DNA from: Rhizophagus irregularis
Taxonomy: Eukaryota; Glomeromycota; Glomeromycetes; Glomerales; Glomeraceae
DNA: 64,000 nucleotides
Assembly (NCBI RefSeq): GCF_026210795.1
Contig: NC_089442.1
Span: forward strand, 3,314,501 to 3,378,500
Direction: 5' to 3'
Shown: positions 35,166-47,637 of the stretch, piece by piece
Layout: the number at the start of each line of letters is the position of its first letter
Numbering within the stretch: position 1 is the first letter of the stretch
The notes under the pieces: model-generated
The model's input: only the letters and a program-made list of their open reading frames with translations
What the model was told of the DNA's origin: nothing
Databases searched by the model: none
Position numbers and translations under genes: made by a program

Positions 35166-35418
35166 TAGGATTGGTTCATAGCTTAAATATTTGTAAAGGA
35201 GAACGTCCCAAATTATTCACAATGTTATGTAGATTTATATTATTAGTATACATATTTAAAAACATAACTATGCTTTATTAATAGTAAAATCCCTATATGA
35301 AAACAAATCACTTGGATCCATTTCATCAATCTTTTAAAAAAATTGTTCTCTTTAATAAGAAAATCTTTTCCCATAATATAATAAAAACTCAAAATCAAGA
35401 AATCTTTCCTCTATCAAT

Positions 35419-36934
35419 TTATTTTTTTCTTATAATTTGAAATACTTCGTAATTTTCCATCTTAGTTAATCCCGCGGAAATAAATGATTGTGAATCAGGA
35501 TAAGTACTATGACTTTTACAATATAATTGATTATTACTTAAAACTAAATCTGGACCACCACCAAAACCAGGACCGAATTGTTCATTATATAAAATCGCTT
35601 TATCAGATTTTAAAGAATTCACACGTGAAATACGACTAATTACACCTTTTGAAGTATTTTTTGTAAAAGAAAATAAAAAACTTTTAGAAGTTTTCCACCA
35701 ATTATTTCCATGTCTTTTATCAAATTTTGGTTTCCAATCAAGTGGATTATATCCTCCAATTAAATTTGATGAATTTGGTAAAGAAATAACTACAAATATT
35801 GCACCTTTATTATCACATAATTCATGAAATTTTTCATTATTAAATCCATCTCTTGTAGCTCTAAAAAGTAATTTAAATGTATAAGGTATCATTATACAAT
35901 CAATATCTTCGCTAACTTTATCATCAATCCAATTCGAAATGATTGAAAGATGTTTTTGATTAATAAGGATAGAATCAAGTGGTTCTTTTCTTGCAGGTAA
36001 ATTTGGTAAACTTAATTTAGGTTTAGAATTATTATAATAACATGTAATTTCTTCAATTAAATTTTCTGGAAGAATCTTTTTAAATGGAATAACATATTGA
36101 ATAAATTCTGTTGAAGATATACTTAACCATCTAATTAATGGAATAAATTCTGAAATAACTTCTTTTAATAGATTAAAATCATCTGAAGTCCAATTTGTTA
36201 AATTTTCAATATTATGAATTATAGATGTTTGTGCAATACTCCATTTAATTAAATAATTCCAAACTTCAATTTCATCCATGAATAAATCTTTTCTATCCAA
36301 TAAAGCCAAGAGTAAACTTTTATCTAAAGATAAATACTTTTCCGAATTAAATAATAAATTTGGTCTCTCACAAATATAATCAAGACAATATTCTCTTAAT
36401 TGTGAACATACTTCATGATGTAATATATTCTGTAATATATTTACGGGATCATTTTGTAAAATATTTTGATGATTATCAACTAAATATTGTAATAAGTATT
36501 TTACGATTCCTGTAATATTCATTTCATCGGCTGCGACTAAAATTAAAATCAAATCTATAGGTTTATAACCATTAAAATCAAGTTTTCCTGTATATAAATA
36601 TCTTGAAATAAAAAAAAAGAAATGATTAAATATTTTTATAATTTTAAAAAGTTGAACTTATTATTAAAAAAAAAACTTACTTTAATATATAGTTGAAAAT
36701 TTTTGGTGAAATATTTGGTTTTTTAAATTTAATAATCCCTCCTTCTCTGTTAACCCAATTTTTTGAAAGTGCCGTACGAAAATATGAAGAACGAGCATAT
36801 AAAATAAGCGAATGTACCTTAATTTCTTTTCTATTATTCCCATTACCAGTTTGAATTATCGTATCATAATTTTCTCCATTCTCAAAAAGTTTTCCAAAAT
36901 CATAAGAAAGTTGTGATAAACATTCATTTTCCAT
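35419..36934 (-). CDS. BTB-BACK-TLDc domain protein 2
   Basis: Two exons on the minus strand (36934-36681 and 36601-35419) splice in frame to 478 residues. The intron lies inside the BTB domain after NYILK and before YLYTGKLDF. Domain order is the same as in the 19226-20701 protein. BTB has YDTIIQTGNG, IKVHSLILYARSSYFRTAL and PNISPKIF. A BACK-like region follows, and TLDc has FKLLFRATRDGFNNEKFHEL, LIGGYNPLDW, FLFSF and FGPGFGGGPDLV...YEVFQIIRKK. All TLDc core elements are intact. It is a clear paralogue of the other BTB-TLDc gene but carries an intron that the first lacks. Role not known beyond family: possible Cullin-3 adaptor with a TLDc module. Confidence 0.9.
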
Positions 36935-36965
36935 TTTATTTTATTATATGTACATAAATATTATG

Positions 36966-36997
<32 letters not shown>

Positions 36998-39900
36998 ATA
37001 TGAATTTTTAATAAGTAAAAAAAAAAAAAAAAATTTTTTATGCGAAAATTTTTAACCCTGCTTTTTGTACATAATTTTTTTAATAAAGTTTGGAAAGATC
37101 TTCAATGCAAAACAGAATTACAATAACTGTACGAAAAAACAAAAATGGTAAAAAAATTTGCACGATTATTTTAATCTTCGTTATATATATATATAAAGTA
37201 TTTTCCTTTTCACAATTCCATTTTAATTCAAGCGATTGGTAATGATCAACGTATAATAAATTTCACTAACTTGATTGGTGTTCATAATATGGGATACCAA
37301 ATTCCTTTCTGAGTTCAGATTTAAATTTTTAAGAAAATCTTATCTTTAATCAGTTACTTTAGTTACTTTTAAAATTATTAATTAAAGAAATAGTAATTAT
37401 AATATTTATTATATCTCGTAATATAATTTAGATGTTTTCGTTGTAATGTTGTACTTACAGTTTATCTATATATGTTTGAAATACTTCAAAAGAATTTATC
37501 GTCAAATTAATCGTCGCACAAATGATCATACGACCATGTTACGCAAGTACCATCGAAACCACGACTCCTGTATCATAAACGTAAAACCTTAATATGGTAT
37601 AATATTATATTGATCATTATTATATCAGAATTATCATCTTTATATAGCAATTTATTTTATTAATTAATAATGTTATGCTATATCTTCTTATATGGGAAGG
37701 TAAATAATATGTCATTGCCTTTTATTAATAATGTATAATCAATCAAATTATCAGTAAATGTCACTTCCCTAACACAAATTCGAAACTTTTATGAATGTTG
37801 ATGAATCTTATTAACTAAAGAAAAGATGAATAGCCATACGTACATAATTTTAAAGTGGTTAATAAAGGTAAATTATAAAATCTTTTACACATGAAAATTG
37901 TGTACATGCTAATTTAAATTTTTGAGCGGATTCAATCTGATTTCGTATGTGAAGATCGTACGAAGGTCTCTTTACGAACCCCGGTAGAGATTCGCCCAAC
38001 GATATTATCGGGATGTTTTTTTTTCTGTAAGATTAATAAATGTTCGATGTCATTATCTTGTTATAATTTTATAATTTTTTGAGTGTCGACCTTTCAAAAA
38101 TGGTGTAAAATTATTTTACATATAATATAATTCGTAAATACATAAACTTTCAATTTTGTTGTTTATTAGAAAGATTTCATTGAAAGCTATTGAGTTATTC
38201 GGTAAAAATTAATTATCATTTCTGGTTGCGATTATGTAAAGAAGAGTAATAATCACTCACGCTATGAATTTTCTCTCTTCAATTAGTCGCCGAGAAAAAT
38301 AATTCACGTGATCTCTGGGTTACGAACAGGTTATATAAATTATTTGAATTGATAATTTTATTAATTACTTTGTGTCTCAGAAAGAAATGTTGACACGGCT
38401 TAGGAAATTTAAATCAAAAAAAATCTTCAATTATCAAAAAATAAACGTTAATTATTAGTTCCGCTTGCCATATTAGCTAGGTAACAAATTCACAACTGAA
38501 TTAGTCTATAAAATAAAAGAACGGATTTAATTTGTCGTGAAAATTAATGATACTATATATAGCATGGATGATAGTAAATTATCTATTGTACTAAATACCT
38601 ATAAATATTGTACAAAATGTGTAGAAATATTGAGGAAATTCCTAATATATTTAGGATTATGTCATTATGTACAAACGTCACATGTTCCTGATGAGCTTTT
38701 ATTTTTCAAGATATTTTGAGTCGTTTTAAACTACGTTTGAAAGTTATCTCTAGTAGGAATTCTATATTATACATATCACACGAATGATATTCTGAAAGGT
38801 TCAATTCTTGTTTATCTGATACTATTTATGACTAGAAACACAGCAGTTCATTATTATCATATGCAATAAATAATATATATTCTTTTTTATCGAAATTAAT
38901 AATTGAATTAATTAAGGGTTTTAATATGAATAATATTATAATAATTCTAAGTTCTCAGAATAAGCGGTGAAATGATGGAAAGTTGTGACGCATTGCGATT
39001 GCAAATTGTCTACTTGTGATGAGAGGAATGATAAAAAAAAATAAATCCTAAGATTCTTCAAACAAGCAATTATATTGGTTTTTATTATTATATTTTATTT
39101 TTTATATTATTAATATATCTACGCGTAAAAGTAAACCAGAAATTTCTGGTTTACTTTAAACAAAATTTAATCTGCTTTTCTTTCAATTAAAATTATTATT
39201 TCAAGATTTATGAATAAAAATAATAATGATTAATTAATGTGCAACTTTGTAAGCAAGTTGTTTACTCATCATTTCTGTCTTCAAAATAACAATGCGCATA
39301 TACATTCATTGCCGGTTTGACTTGATCTCCGGAGGGGAAATTTTGCGGGTTCAAAATTGTCGGTACGCGTGTAATCAATTGCTCCTTCATAAAATGTATT
39401 AAAAATAATATTCCCCAATGATCATTGGTCTCTGTTGCAAAACAACAAAGGGACATGACCAGGATTTGCTGACGATGTACGGCTATTATAACCTAATTGC
39501 TTCGTGTAAATTATTGCTAATGTCTTTTTATTACAATAAAATAACATTAAAGTAAAAAAAAATATAGACGGTTTATTAACATTTACTCTATCTGAACAAA
39601 TAAATAAAATCGTTCTTAGATTACTTGTACAATCATGATAATATTTCTAAAATAATACAATAAATACAATAACAAACACGATATATTTCAGTGACTGATG
39701 AAATCAAATGAATAATGTAACATTGTGATTTCTTCTAGTTATATTTATATATCAACAAAATTCAAATCAAACCTTACACTAATTAAATTTGGGAGTATTT
39801 TGATTTCAATTTTGGTATAATTTAATAAAATATAGTGTGGGTTATTAAATCTTTCAAAGAGTCCTGTTTGAAATATTACGGAAAATAAAAGCGGAATGCC

Positions 39901-40820
39901 ACCTACTGTTGCTTTATAAGAAAATATCGTGTGTACCGGCCATTATCCTTCAAGATTTCAACATAGTTTTGACTTTAACTTAATTTTGAAAAAAATTGGA
40001 TGGACATACTTAAATATTTAATATTTATTTTGAACGGAATAAGAAAAAAATAGATGAAGACGCCCAAAAATTTTGATCATCGTTATACAACCTTTTTGCG
40101 ACAGTATTTATAGCTTTAAAAAAAATTTTCGAATACTAGAAACAATAGAGAAGCAGAAGGCGATGCGCCCGAAGCGGTACAAAGCTGTTCAAGTGTTAGG
40201 ATCAAAGAGTTTATGACCCCGTTTTCGAAACTTTAATTTATTAGTAAAATCAAGTGATTTTAAATAATCTCTCGGGATTTAGAAGCTTCGGTAGTTTCAG
40301 GATATCCAATCTAAAAAAACTAGTAGAGTATTAATTACGAACTATTTACTTATTCATATGGTTTAACCTACAATCTGTCAATTAAATCGGTTATCAAAAA
40401 ATTAATCGTTTCATTCATTCATTCATTATTTCTTTATATACACACATTATAATTATTGCGGGACATTTAAAAAAATTTGTAGCCGATAACTCGTCGTATA
40501 AGAGTGTTTAAAGGATGTAAAATTGATTGGCTAAATGTCACGTGTTCAATTTGTCAACAAGTGCAACCGGCAAAAGATCGTAAATTTTTGTAATTTACAT
40601 TAGCGTGGAATTTTTCTTTATTTTTATTAATAATCATATTTAGCAAAAATCGAGCACATTTTAATAAATAAGTTTTATTAACGAATTTATGTGATGCAAT
40701 ACCAAATAATCCAATAACATCTTACTTATGAATATAACTATATAAAATACTTCAATTATCAATTGATGTCGAATCAATTGATGTCCATTGATAAATTATG
40801 GTAAAAGGCGTTCGAAAATG
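36935..40820. other. Gene-poor region
   Basis: A (TA)n-rich microsatellite lies at about 36965-37001, directly upstream of the BTB-TLDc start. The rest shows only short interrupted frames. A 64-codon minus-strand ORF at 39262-39456 is less A/T-rich and could be a relic exon, but I cannot assign it. CACGTG sites at 38305-38310 and 40539-40544. Confidence 0.35.
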
Positions 40821-41496
40821 ACAGACACTTACACTTGTGAATTTAAGAGTAGATTGACCTATAAAACTGAAAGAAAAAAATGGTTAACCTTGGTTAAGCA
40901 AGTAAGAATTATTATTATCTAATGACCAGAAGCCAACAATTAAGGATTAAAGCACGTAGAGATAGTATCCTCAGCATAGGGGTGTTCGGCGAAATTAATG
41001 GTAAAAGGCGTTCGAAATTAATGGTAATCCCTATTTCTCCTCACTAAACGCTGTAGGCCTCACCGGATACTATCATGTTCATGTATTGACCTCAAGAGGT
41101 ACTACCCGTGTATCCTATAATTGAAGACAACCAGGCATGAACAGATAAAAATAACAGATACTTACACTTGTGAATTTAAGAGTAGATTGACCTATAAAAC
41201 TGAAAGAAAAAAAATGGTTAACCTTGGTTAAGCAAGTAAAAATTATTATTATCTAATGACCAGAAGCCAACAATTAAGGATTAAAGCACGTAGAGATAGT
41301 ATCCTCAGCATAGGGGTGTTCGGCGAAATTAATGGTAAAAGGCGTTCGAAATTAATGGTAATCCCTATTTCTCCTCACTAAACGCTGTAGGCCTCACCGG
41401 ATACTATCATGTTCATGTATTGACCTCAGAGGTACTATGAGGTACTACCCGTGTATCCTATAATTGAAGACAACCAGGCATGAACAGATAAAAATA
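40821..41496. repeat. Tandem duplication (333- and 343-bp units) with a conserved 114-nt hairpin
   Basis: Two near-identical units start at ACAGACACTT (40821) and ACAGATACTT (41154), and a third start occurs at 41497. The second unit is longer by a duplicated GAGGTACTAT. Each unit contains GATAGTATCC paired with GGATACTATC (40961-41074 and 41295-41408, each 114 nt), with nested CAGC/GCTG and ATAGGG/CCCTAT pairs. Each hairpin contains two copies of a GTTCG..GAAATTAATGGTAA sequence. Near identity implies recent duplication or selection on structure. Confidence 0.8.
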
Positions 41497-43713
41497 ACAG
41501 ACACTCACTTGTGAAATTTAAGCTCAGTTTCTTACTTTATTCGCGTGATATACCACTTGATTTTCTATTCGGGTGAAAGATCTAATGAAATTTCATTACT
41601 TCTTTTTTTTCGCCAACTATTATCCTATGCACCATCACTAACGTTGAACAAGTACAACGTGAACGTTTTCGCTATCTCCAGTTTACTCCATTCAAACTAT
41701 TCCAGCCTCATTGTCAAACTGATCAATCCCTTGATTTCAGAAGTAAATGAGGCAGAGGATCTGCTTCGGTTCAGTCACGCCCACAACATCCGAAAGGACG
41801 TTTCCCCCTTGATCCAAGTGATACTATTGCCAGAAATCTATGAGCCCTGTTGTGAATATCTGAAAGAATCGTTGAATAATTTGTTGATCCTTAACCAGGT
41901 TAGATAAGTCATCACCGAAGACTCCCTTTTGATTGGTGGGACGTTTATAATTGGGGTGATAAGCTTTTAAGTGTAAATTCGCGTCGGATATCGTTGCCAA
42001 ATGATAGCGCGTCCAAAGCCAAGGTTCTTGAGTTGAGTTCGAGTTGAAGCCAAGCTTCATATCGTTCACCTGACTAATCAACAGGTTTAGTTGCGTTAAG
42101 TGTGTTATCGATAGGTCGGATAACTGAGGTCGGTCTCTTTATCTGATTTACATATTATTGAGCATCCGTTGTTCCATTTACGAAGGATATCTGTTTGTTA
42201 CGAGGTTCCGCTTGTAATATTTGCTTCCTAACGGGCGGTTCCAAAATGTTCCCACAGTATACTTCTGTGGGTAGTTAACCATAGGACCAGACCAGACGCG
42301 GTCAAAATTTTGTGTATATTTTCTTTGATGGTTTTTGTGTTTGTAAAATATTTTCTTTGATGTTTTTGTATTTATTGCGTTGTAAAATTTTGTAAGAAAA
42401 AAAAAAAGGAAATAAGATCATTTTATATATTTTATTGTTGTACAAATTATAACAATACCTGATTTATGCGATAGTATATTTTGTATATGAAATTTTACAA
42501 TGACTCATTACAGCACTACAGCACTGCGCCTTTAATTTCATGATCAATCTATCTAATCTATCTATATTTATCTATTTATCAATAATTGTCATCGCGTCAC
42601 GTAACATTTTAAGGAATTTCATTGATATGAATGATATCAATGATATCAACATCACGAAATGATCCAGCTTTTCCAAGTCTCCAACTTGTATATCAGAAAT
42701 ATATTATTTTTATGTTTAACAAATGTTTGGTCTATAAAAAATTTTTCGGAAAAATGATCACGTGTCTGAGTTTCTTCGGCATAAAAACTAGAAAAATGAT
42801 CATTTATTCAGAATTTTTTTTATAGGGCGAGTACAGCAGCGGTATGGTTTTTATTTTATTTATTTTAACCTTTACAGAGTTACTATTTCAATTTCTGCAG
42901 GTGCAGGATAACTGAGATAACTGAGATAACTGAGATAAAAACGCCTGTGTTTATTGTAATAATATAAATATATAATATAGTTAACTTAAGTTACTTATAT
43001 GTTTTAGGATCAATAATAAAACTCAGATAAAAGTTTGTTGATGAAATTGATGAAATACGATTATCTCTGTTTAAAATTTCTATTTTGTGATTTTATAAAA
43101 TTTATACTGTTTTTGTTCTGTTCTTATTTTATCTTAATATTCTACTTTTTCTTAATCTTTTATATTGTTCTCAAAAGTATCTTCTAATATTTGCTCTCGT
43201 TTAATCCCGTCGTTTAACTTGCTTATTACTGTAGTATCCTCTTTTTATGAATACTATGATCTTCTAGTAATGACGCAATTTTATCGATCGTAGAACTAAT
43301 TGCTTGTGGAGATAACTCTATTGTTATATCCATATCCGTCGTGTTACCTTTTTCAATTGATTCCCCTTTGGCCTTTACTGATACTTTATGCCGTTATCTA
43401 TTTCTTTATTTGCATCGCAAAATCGTTTATTTGGACGTTTTCTTTATTTTTTGACCTCTCTTAATTGTACCACAAATTTAAATACTGATTGTTTGTATAA
43501 AATTTCTCTACTCGTATTAATACCTTTTTAATTTTCTAACCATCTACTAATCTTTTGATTTTGTTGAACTTATAATGTACCCTTAATAATTGGGTCGTAT
43601 ATGATGATCTACTACGTTACCGAAGAACATTAGCTTTTATTATACAAGAGTGAATGAGTGATGGTCAGTCATGTGTCATTCAATATTAAATGCGTCATTT
43701 AAAATTACAACAC
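41497..43713. other. Gene-poor region with a less A/T-rich block at 41520-42300
   Basis: 41545-41907 is open on plus for 120 codons without a recognisable domain, and the minus strand is nearly open with in-frame stops. The composition differs from the flanks, so it may be a decayed gene or retroelement piece. A 10-bp tandem (GATAACTGAG) is repeated about three times at 42910-42940. Confidence 0.35.
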
Positions 43714-44190
43714 ACGGGTACCGAACTTTTCGCCGAAGTACCGTTTCGCCGAAATGCCGTTTCCCTGAATGGATATTTTACCGAATGGCTATTTGACGAA
43801 GGACATTTCGGCGAATCCATTTCGCCGAAGGGCATTTTGTCGAAGATATGGAACTTTTTAATTTTTCTTTTCCTTTTTTAAAGAAGACAAACGAATTATT
43901 TACACATTATATTAAGTTGCGATTTGTCTATTTTTTTTAATTAAAGGAAAATTGGTTTTATTTGACAAATTCATCGTACTCATCAATTTTCCGAACAAAT
44001 GAAAATAAAATGGTTTAAAGAAAATTATTTCTTTGAACATTTTTTATTTCTTTTGTATCGAATCGTCAATGATTAAGGAAATATCATGTTAATCAACAAC
44101 ATTTTCGGCGAAATGAAATGGACGATTTGGGAGAAATGATTCTGCGAAATGTCCATTCGACGAAAAAGACTTCGGTAAAACATACCGTAA
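43714..44190. mobile_element. Foldback-like element 2
   Basis: The left arm (43714-43852) has about seven units built on TTCGCCGAA/TTTACCGAATGG. The right arm (44100-44190) is the same type inverted, with TTCGGCGAAATG, GTCCATTCGACGAAAA and a terminal TACCGTAACG facing ACGGGTACCG at the left. About 250 bp of AT-rich interior. No ORF apart from a spurious 63-codon frame created by the repeats. Confidence 0.55.
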
Positions 44191-44281
44191 CGGCGTAACC
44201 CACCACATGATATTATATAATCATTTAAAAAAATATTAATTTTTGCAAAGTTATCAAAATTATTATGGTTACATACAGCAC

Positions 44282-45018
44282 GATTTTATGAATGGCATTT
44301 TCCCGAATATACCTTTTCCTGAAGTTAATTACCTGAATGCCAACTTTCCGAATTGGACATTTTCCTATTCCCGAATCCCATCCAATTTTTTGAAATCCAA
44401 TTTCCTGCTAATATCCTGAATTCCAATATCCCGAATGAATTTGCATGAATTGCTGTTTTTAAATTTTGTTAATTAAAGTTTATACAAAAATGCATTCACA
44501 AAAGAAACGTGGAATGAACAGTTATCATTCAACTAGAATGTCTCGATAAAATTTGGGAAGAAAAGTGATGTAATCATCTGAACAAAAAAAAAACATATCG
44601 ATATGTCAAAGAAAATTGATCATAACTGAAAAATTATACTGACCGAGAAATTTTTCTCGCGAAATACAACCTTTGATAACGAATAAAATATTTGTATTGT
44701 ATAGCGAAATTAGTCAAATCCTGGTTGGTGGTTTTGTAATAATAATTTTTCTTTTTTCTATATGATTTATTAATTACCATGTAATACAGTAAATTTTAAA
44801 AAAAATACATTTTATTGTTATGTGTTTCAGTCACTTTCAGGAATTGTCCATTCCGGATATCGGGATTCAGGATATTGATATTGGGATTCAAGATTCAGGA
44901 AATTGAACTTTAAGAAATTGGAATTCGAGAAACAGGGATTCAGGAAATTGAGTGGTTCAGGGTAATCAACTATAGGAAAAGGTATATTCAGGAAAATGGT
45001 GTTCGGGAAATGGTAGAC
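44282..45018. mobile_element. Foldback-like element 3
   Basis: The left arm 44282-44436 and right arm 44829-45018 are inverted copies of each other. The best block reads TTCCCGAATATACCTTTTCC on the left and TTCCTGAATATACCTTTTCC when the right arm is reverse-complemented. Units follow the CCnGAAT pattern of elements 1 and 2. The interior (about 390 bp) is non-coding. It lies less than 100 bp from element 2. Confidence 0.55.
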
Positions 45019-47637
45019 AAGGAATTATTATATATTAATAAAAAATATAAATAAAATAAATTTTTTGAAAATAAACTTTATAGCTTTGATTTGTTTTTAT
45101 TATTATTGTATCATAAACAATAAAAAATTAAAAAAGAATGATGTGTCAGGATAATGAGTAACAGGACAATGGGATATGATTTGTCAGGATAGTTAAACGA
45201 CGGGTTCGGGATTCTGATCGGCAAGATTTTGTCCCTATCAGCTATTCTCAAAATAAAGATAAGTTAAAAAAAACTCCGCATTTGTATATAATTAGTATAT
45301 TATTTTGCATTGTATTTTATTATTTGGTAGTGTTATTTATTAGTCAGCAAAATAAATATCATAATTGCATTAATTAGACTATTCGATATTAATATTTAAT
45401 CGTTTCAATTATAGATTCCGCGAGGAGGCCAGGAGGGAATAATTGGCAAATGTTTATTCGTTGGATTTAATTTTAGCTAGTATCATTTTGATTAATAAAA
45501 TGTTAAGAATCTTTTTTTATACAGGACTTAGATTTTCTTAAAGATAAATGGACATTTCATTTAAAAAAAAAAGACTATCGGAAACATTTTTATTACTAAA
45601 AAATTCTTTAAAAATATACTAACTTTCTTATTCTTAGAAATATGAACTTTCTTGAACTAATGAGCAGTTGAGGGAGAAGATGAGACCTTCAGGTATCGAT
45701 ATCGCATGACCAACAAGTTGGACTAAAGCACGTGATATTGGACCTTCCAAGTCACTGTGCCGCAAAAATTACCTTCCTTGCGTTATTTTTTTGACTCACA
45801 TACTGTATACTGTATTACATATAGGAGGGTCAAAAAAGGATGTCGTACAGGGTCAAAAAGATAATTTTTGCCAGTGTCCTTGAAGTTTCATTAAATCGCA
45901 TGCACTTATCCCATCTAGACATTATTATAACCATTTTGTTCAGTTCCACAAAAATTTCTTCATACATTTTAGGCGATAACTCGAAAAAGCTATCCTTTTT
46001 ATAAAGGAAAAGACTTCGATCAGCAAACAAATTTCTGTTACTATGAAATTGGGTACCGGTCAGGATATGAAGTACAAATACGGGTAAGCGTGTACATTAT
46101 GTTATACGAAGAATGATATTACGTAATGAATACCCACACTTACCAGTTACCCTACTCTTTACTCTTTAGATGATTATATTCTTTTCATAATTTACTTTTT
46201 TAAAAACATAAAACCTTCATTTTTCAAACCAAATCAGTTAATTTTTTTAAACATTGATGCCTGCAATTATTTATCCGCACTGTCTAAATAAAAAATGCAG
46301 GAGTTATTTTAAAAGTATCAACTTATTCTGATGTTTCAAAGTGGTTTATTGTAAGAAATAAATTTTATTATAATGTATCGATAAATCAAAATATTTGTAA
46401 GAACATAAGTGAAATCATCTGCATTAATAGGAATGGAGATACAATATATCCGTATAATCCGTATAATTATGTTAATTGTTAATCATAATCCACTACTGCA
46501 CTGATAATAAAATTATATTCCAAATTACTCATACGAAAATATATTATTTATATTATTTGTAAAGAAATAATAACACTCAATCTTTTTTTATATATTACAC
46601 GAAAAAGAAATCTAAAAATAAATATTAAATATTTATTTATAGTGATCGTATAAAGAATTTTTACTTGTATTTTACCGGATAATTATATGACTTAAAGAAG
46701 TATTCACATGATATGACGAAAAAAAATTCCCGAACCTTTCATAATTATCATATTTTTACTGCTAAAATTATTTTTAGTTAGTTTAGAATTACTACGCCAC
46801 GATTTTTTGTAAATCATTTTTTAATAATATAAATAAAATAATATTATGAATAATCATTGGTTAATAAATTATTCTTGTGCATATGTAATTAAACTAGCAT
46901 GCGTTTTAGGAATTTTCATTTTCCATTTTTTTTCAATTTTTATATGTTATTCATTATATGTATCGTTTGTTTATTTTCAATCATAACATTCACAACTTGT
47001 AAATGACAACATTGACAAAGGTCTTTACGAAAGAATTATGAATTAATAATATTTATAATTTCTTTATTTTTTTATTTTTTTTATTTTTTTTTTGTTACCA
47101 TAAAGTCCATGCGATTACCACAAATTTTTGTAAATCTTTACACCATTTTCTATTCGTTATGAAATATTACATTTTTGAAAATTTTTAACCAATAATAATT
47201 TATCGATCGATTATGTCATTTAGGATATAAAATTTCGTACCAGCTTTACCTAAACAAGGTAAATTAGAAAATTGTTGTTCCGCCCTAAGTTTAACAAAGC
47301 GAAAAATTATAATTGTTTGTATATTTAATTGATGTACACTTTTTTTTTTTGCGATGCAGAAATGTATTCAAATTATTGTGATACCATACGTTTCATCTTA
47401 GATATACTGTTTATAAAGTATAAAATTAATTTTTATCTAACTTTACCGCAATTTTTCACTCTCATTCCTTTTCTCTAATTCGAAACGAAAAAAAAAATCG
47501 TCCATATTTTTTTGGACTCCCTCCTTTACCGTGGCTTTAATATAGGAAATTTATTATAATTTCCTTTGTCAATCTTTTATTTTCAATATTGATTATTGTT
47601 TAAAGTTATCATCCGTTATTTCCCTCTTGTGGGTGTA
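45019..47637. other. Gene-poor region upstream of the charged-repeat membrane protein
   Basis: AT-rich. The 66-codon minus ORF at 45830-46030 has no recognisable features. Isolated GTCAGGATA/GGGTTCGGGATTC sequences at 45145-45210 resemble stray foldback units. A CACGTG site lies at 45729-45734. Confidence 0.35.

Noticed and set aside
39262-39456. 64-codon minus ORF, less A/T-rich, ending in HCYFEDRNDE
   Set aside because: Could be a relic exon but no family is recognised and no neighbouring exons were found.
40805-41360. Possible tRNA-derived SINE because of GCGTTCGAAAT (B-box-like)
   Set aside because: No A box at proper spacing and no cloverleaf could be drawn.
43714-43852. Regularly spaced short repeats resembling a CRISPR array
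   Set aside because: Units are degenerate, contiguous without unique spacers, and paired with an inverted arm; the genome is eukaryotic.
43690-43881. 63-codon ORF reading FAEVPFRRNAVSLNGYFTE...
   Set aside because: Produced by the CCGAA repeat units of foldback-like element 2.
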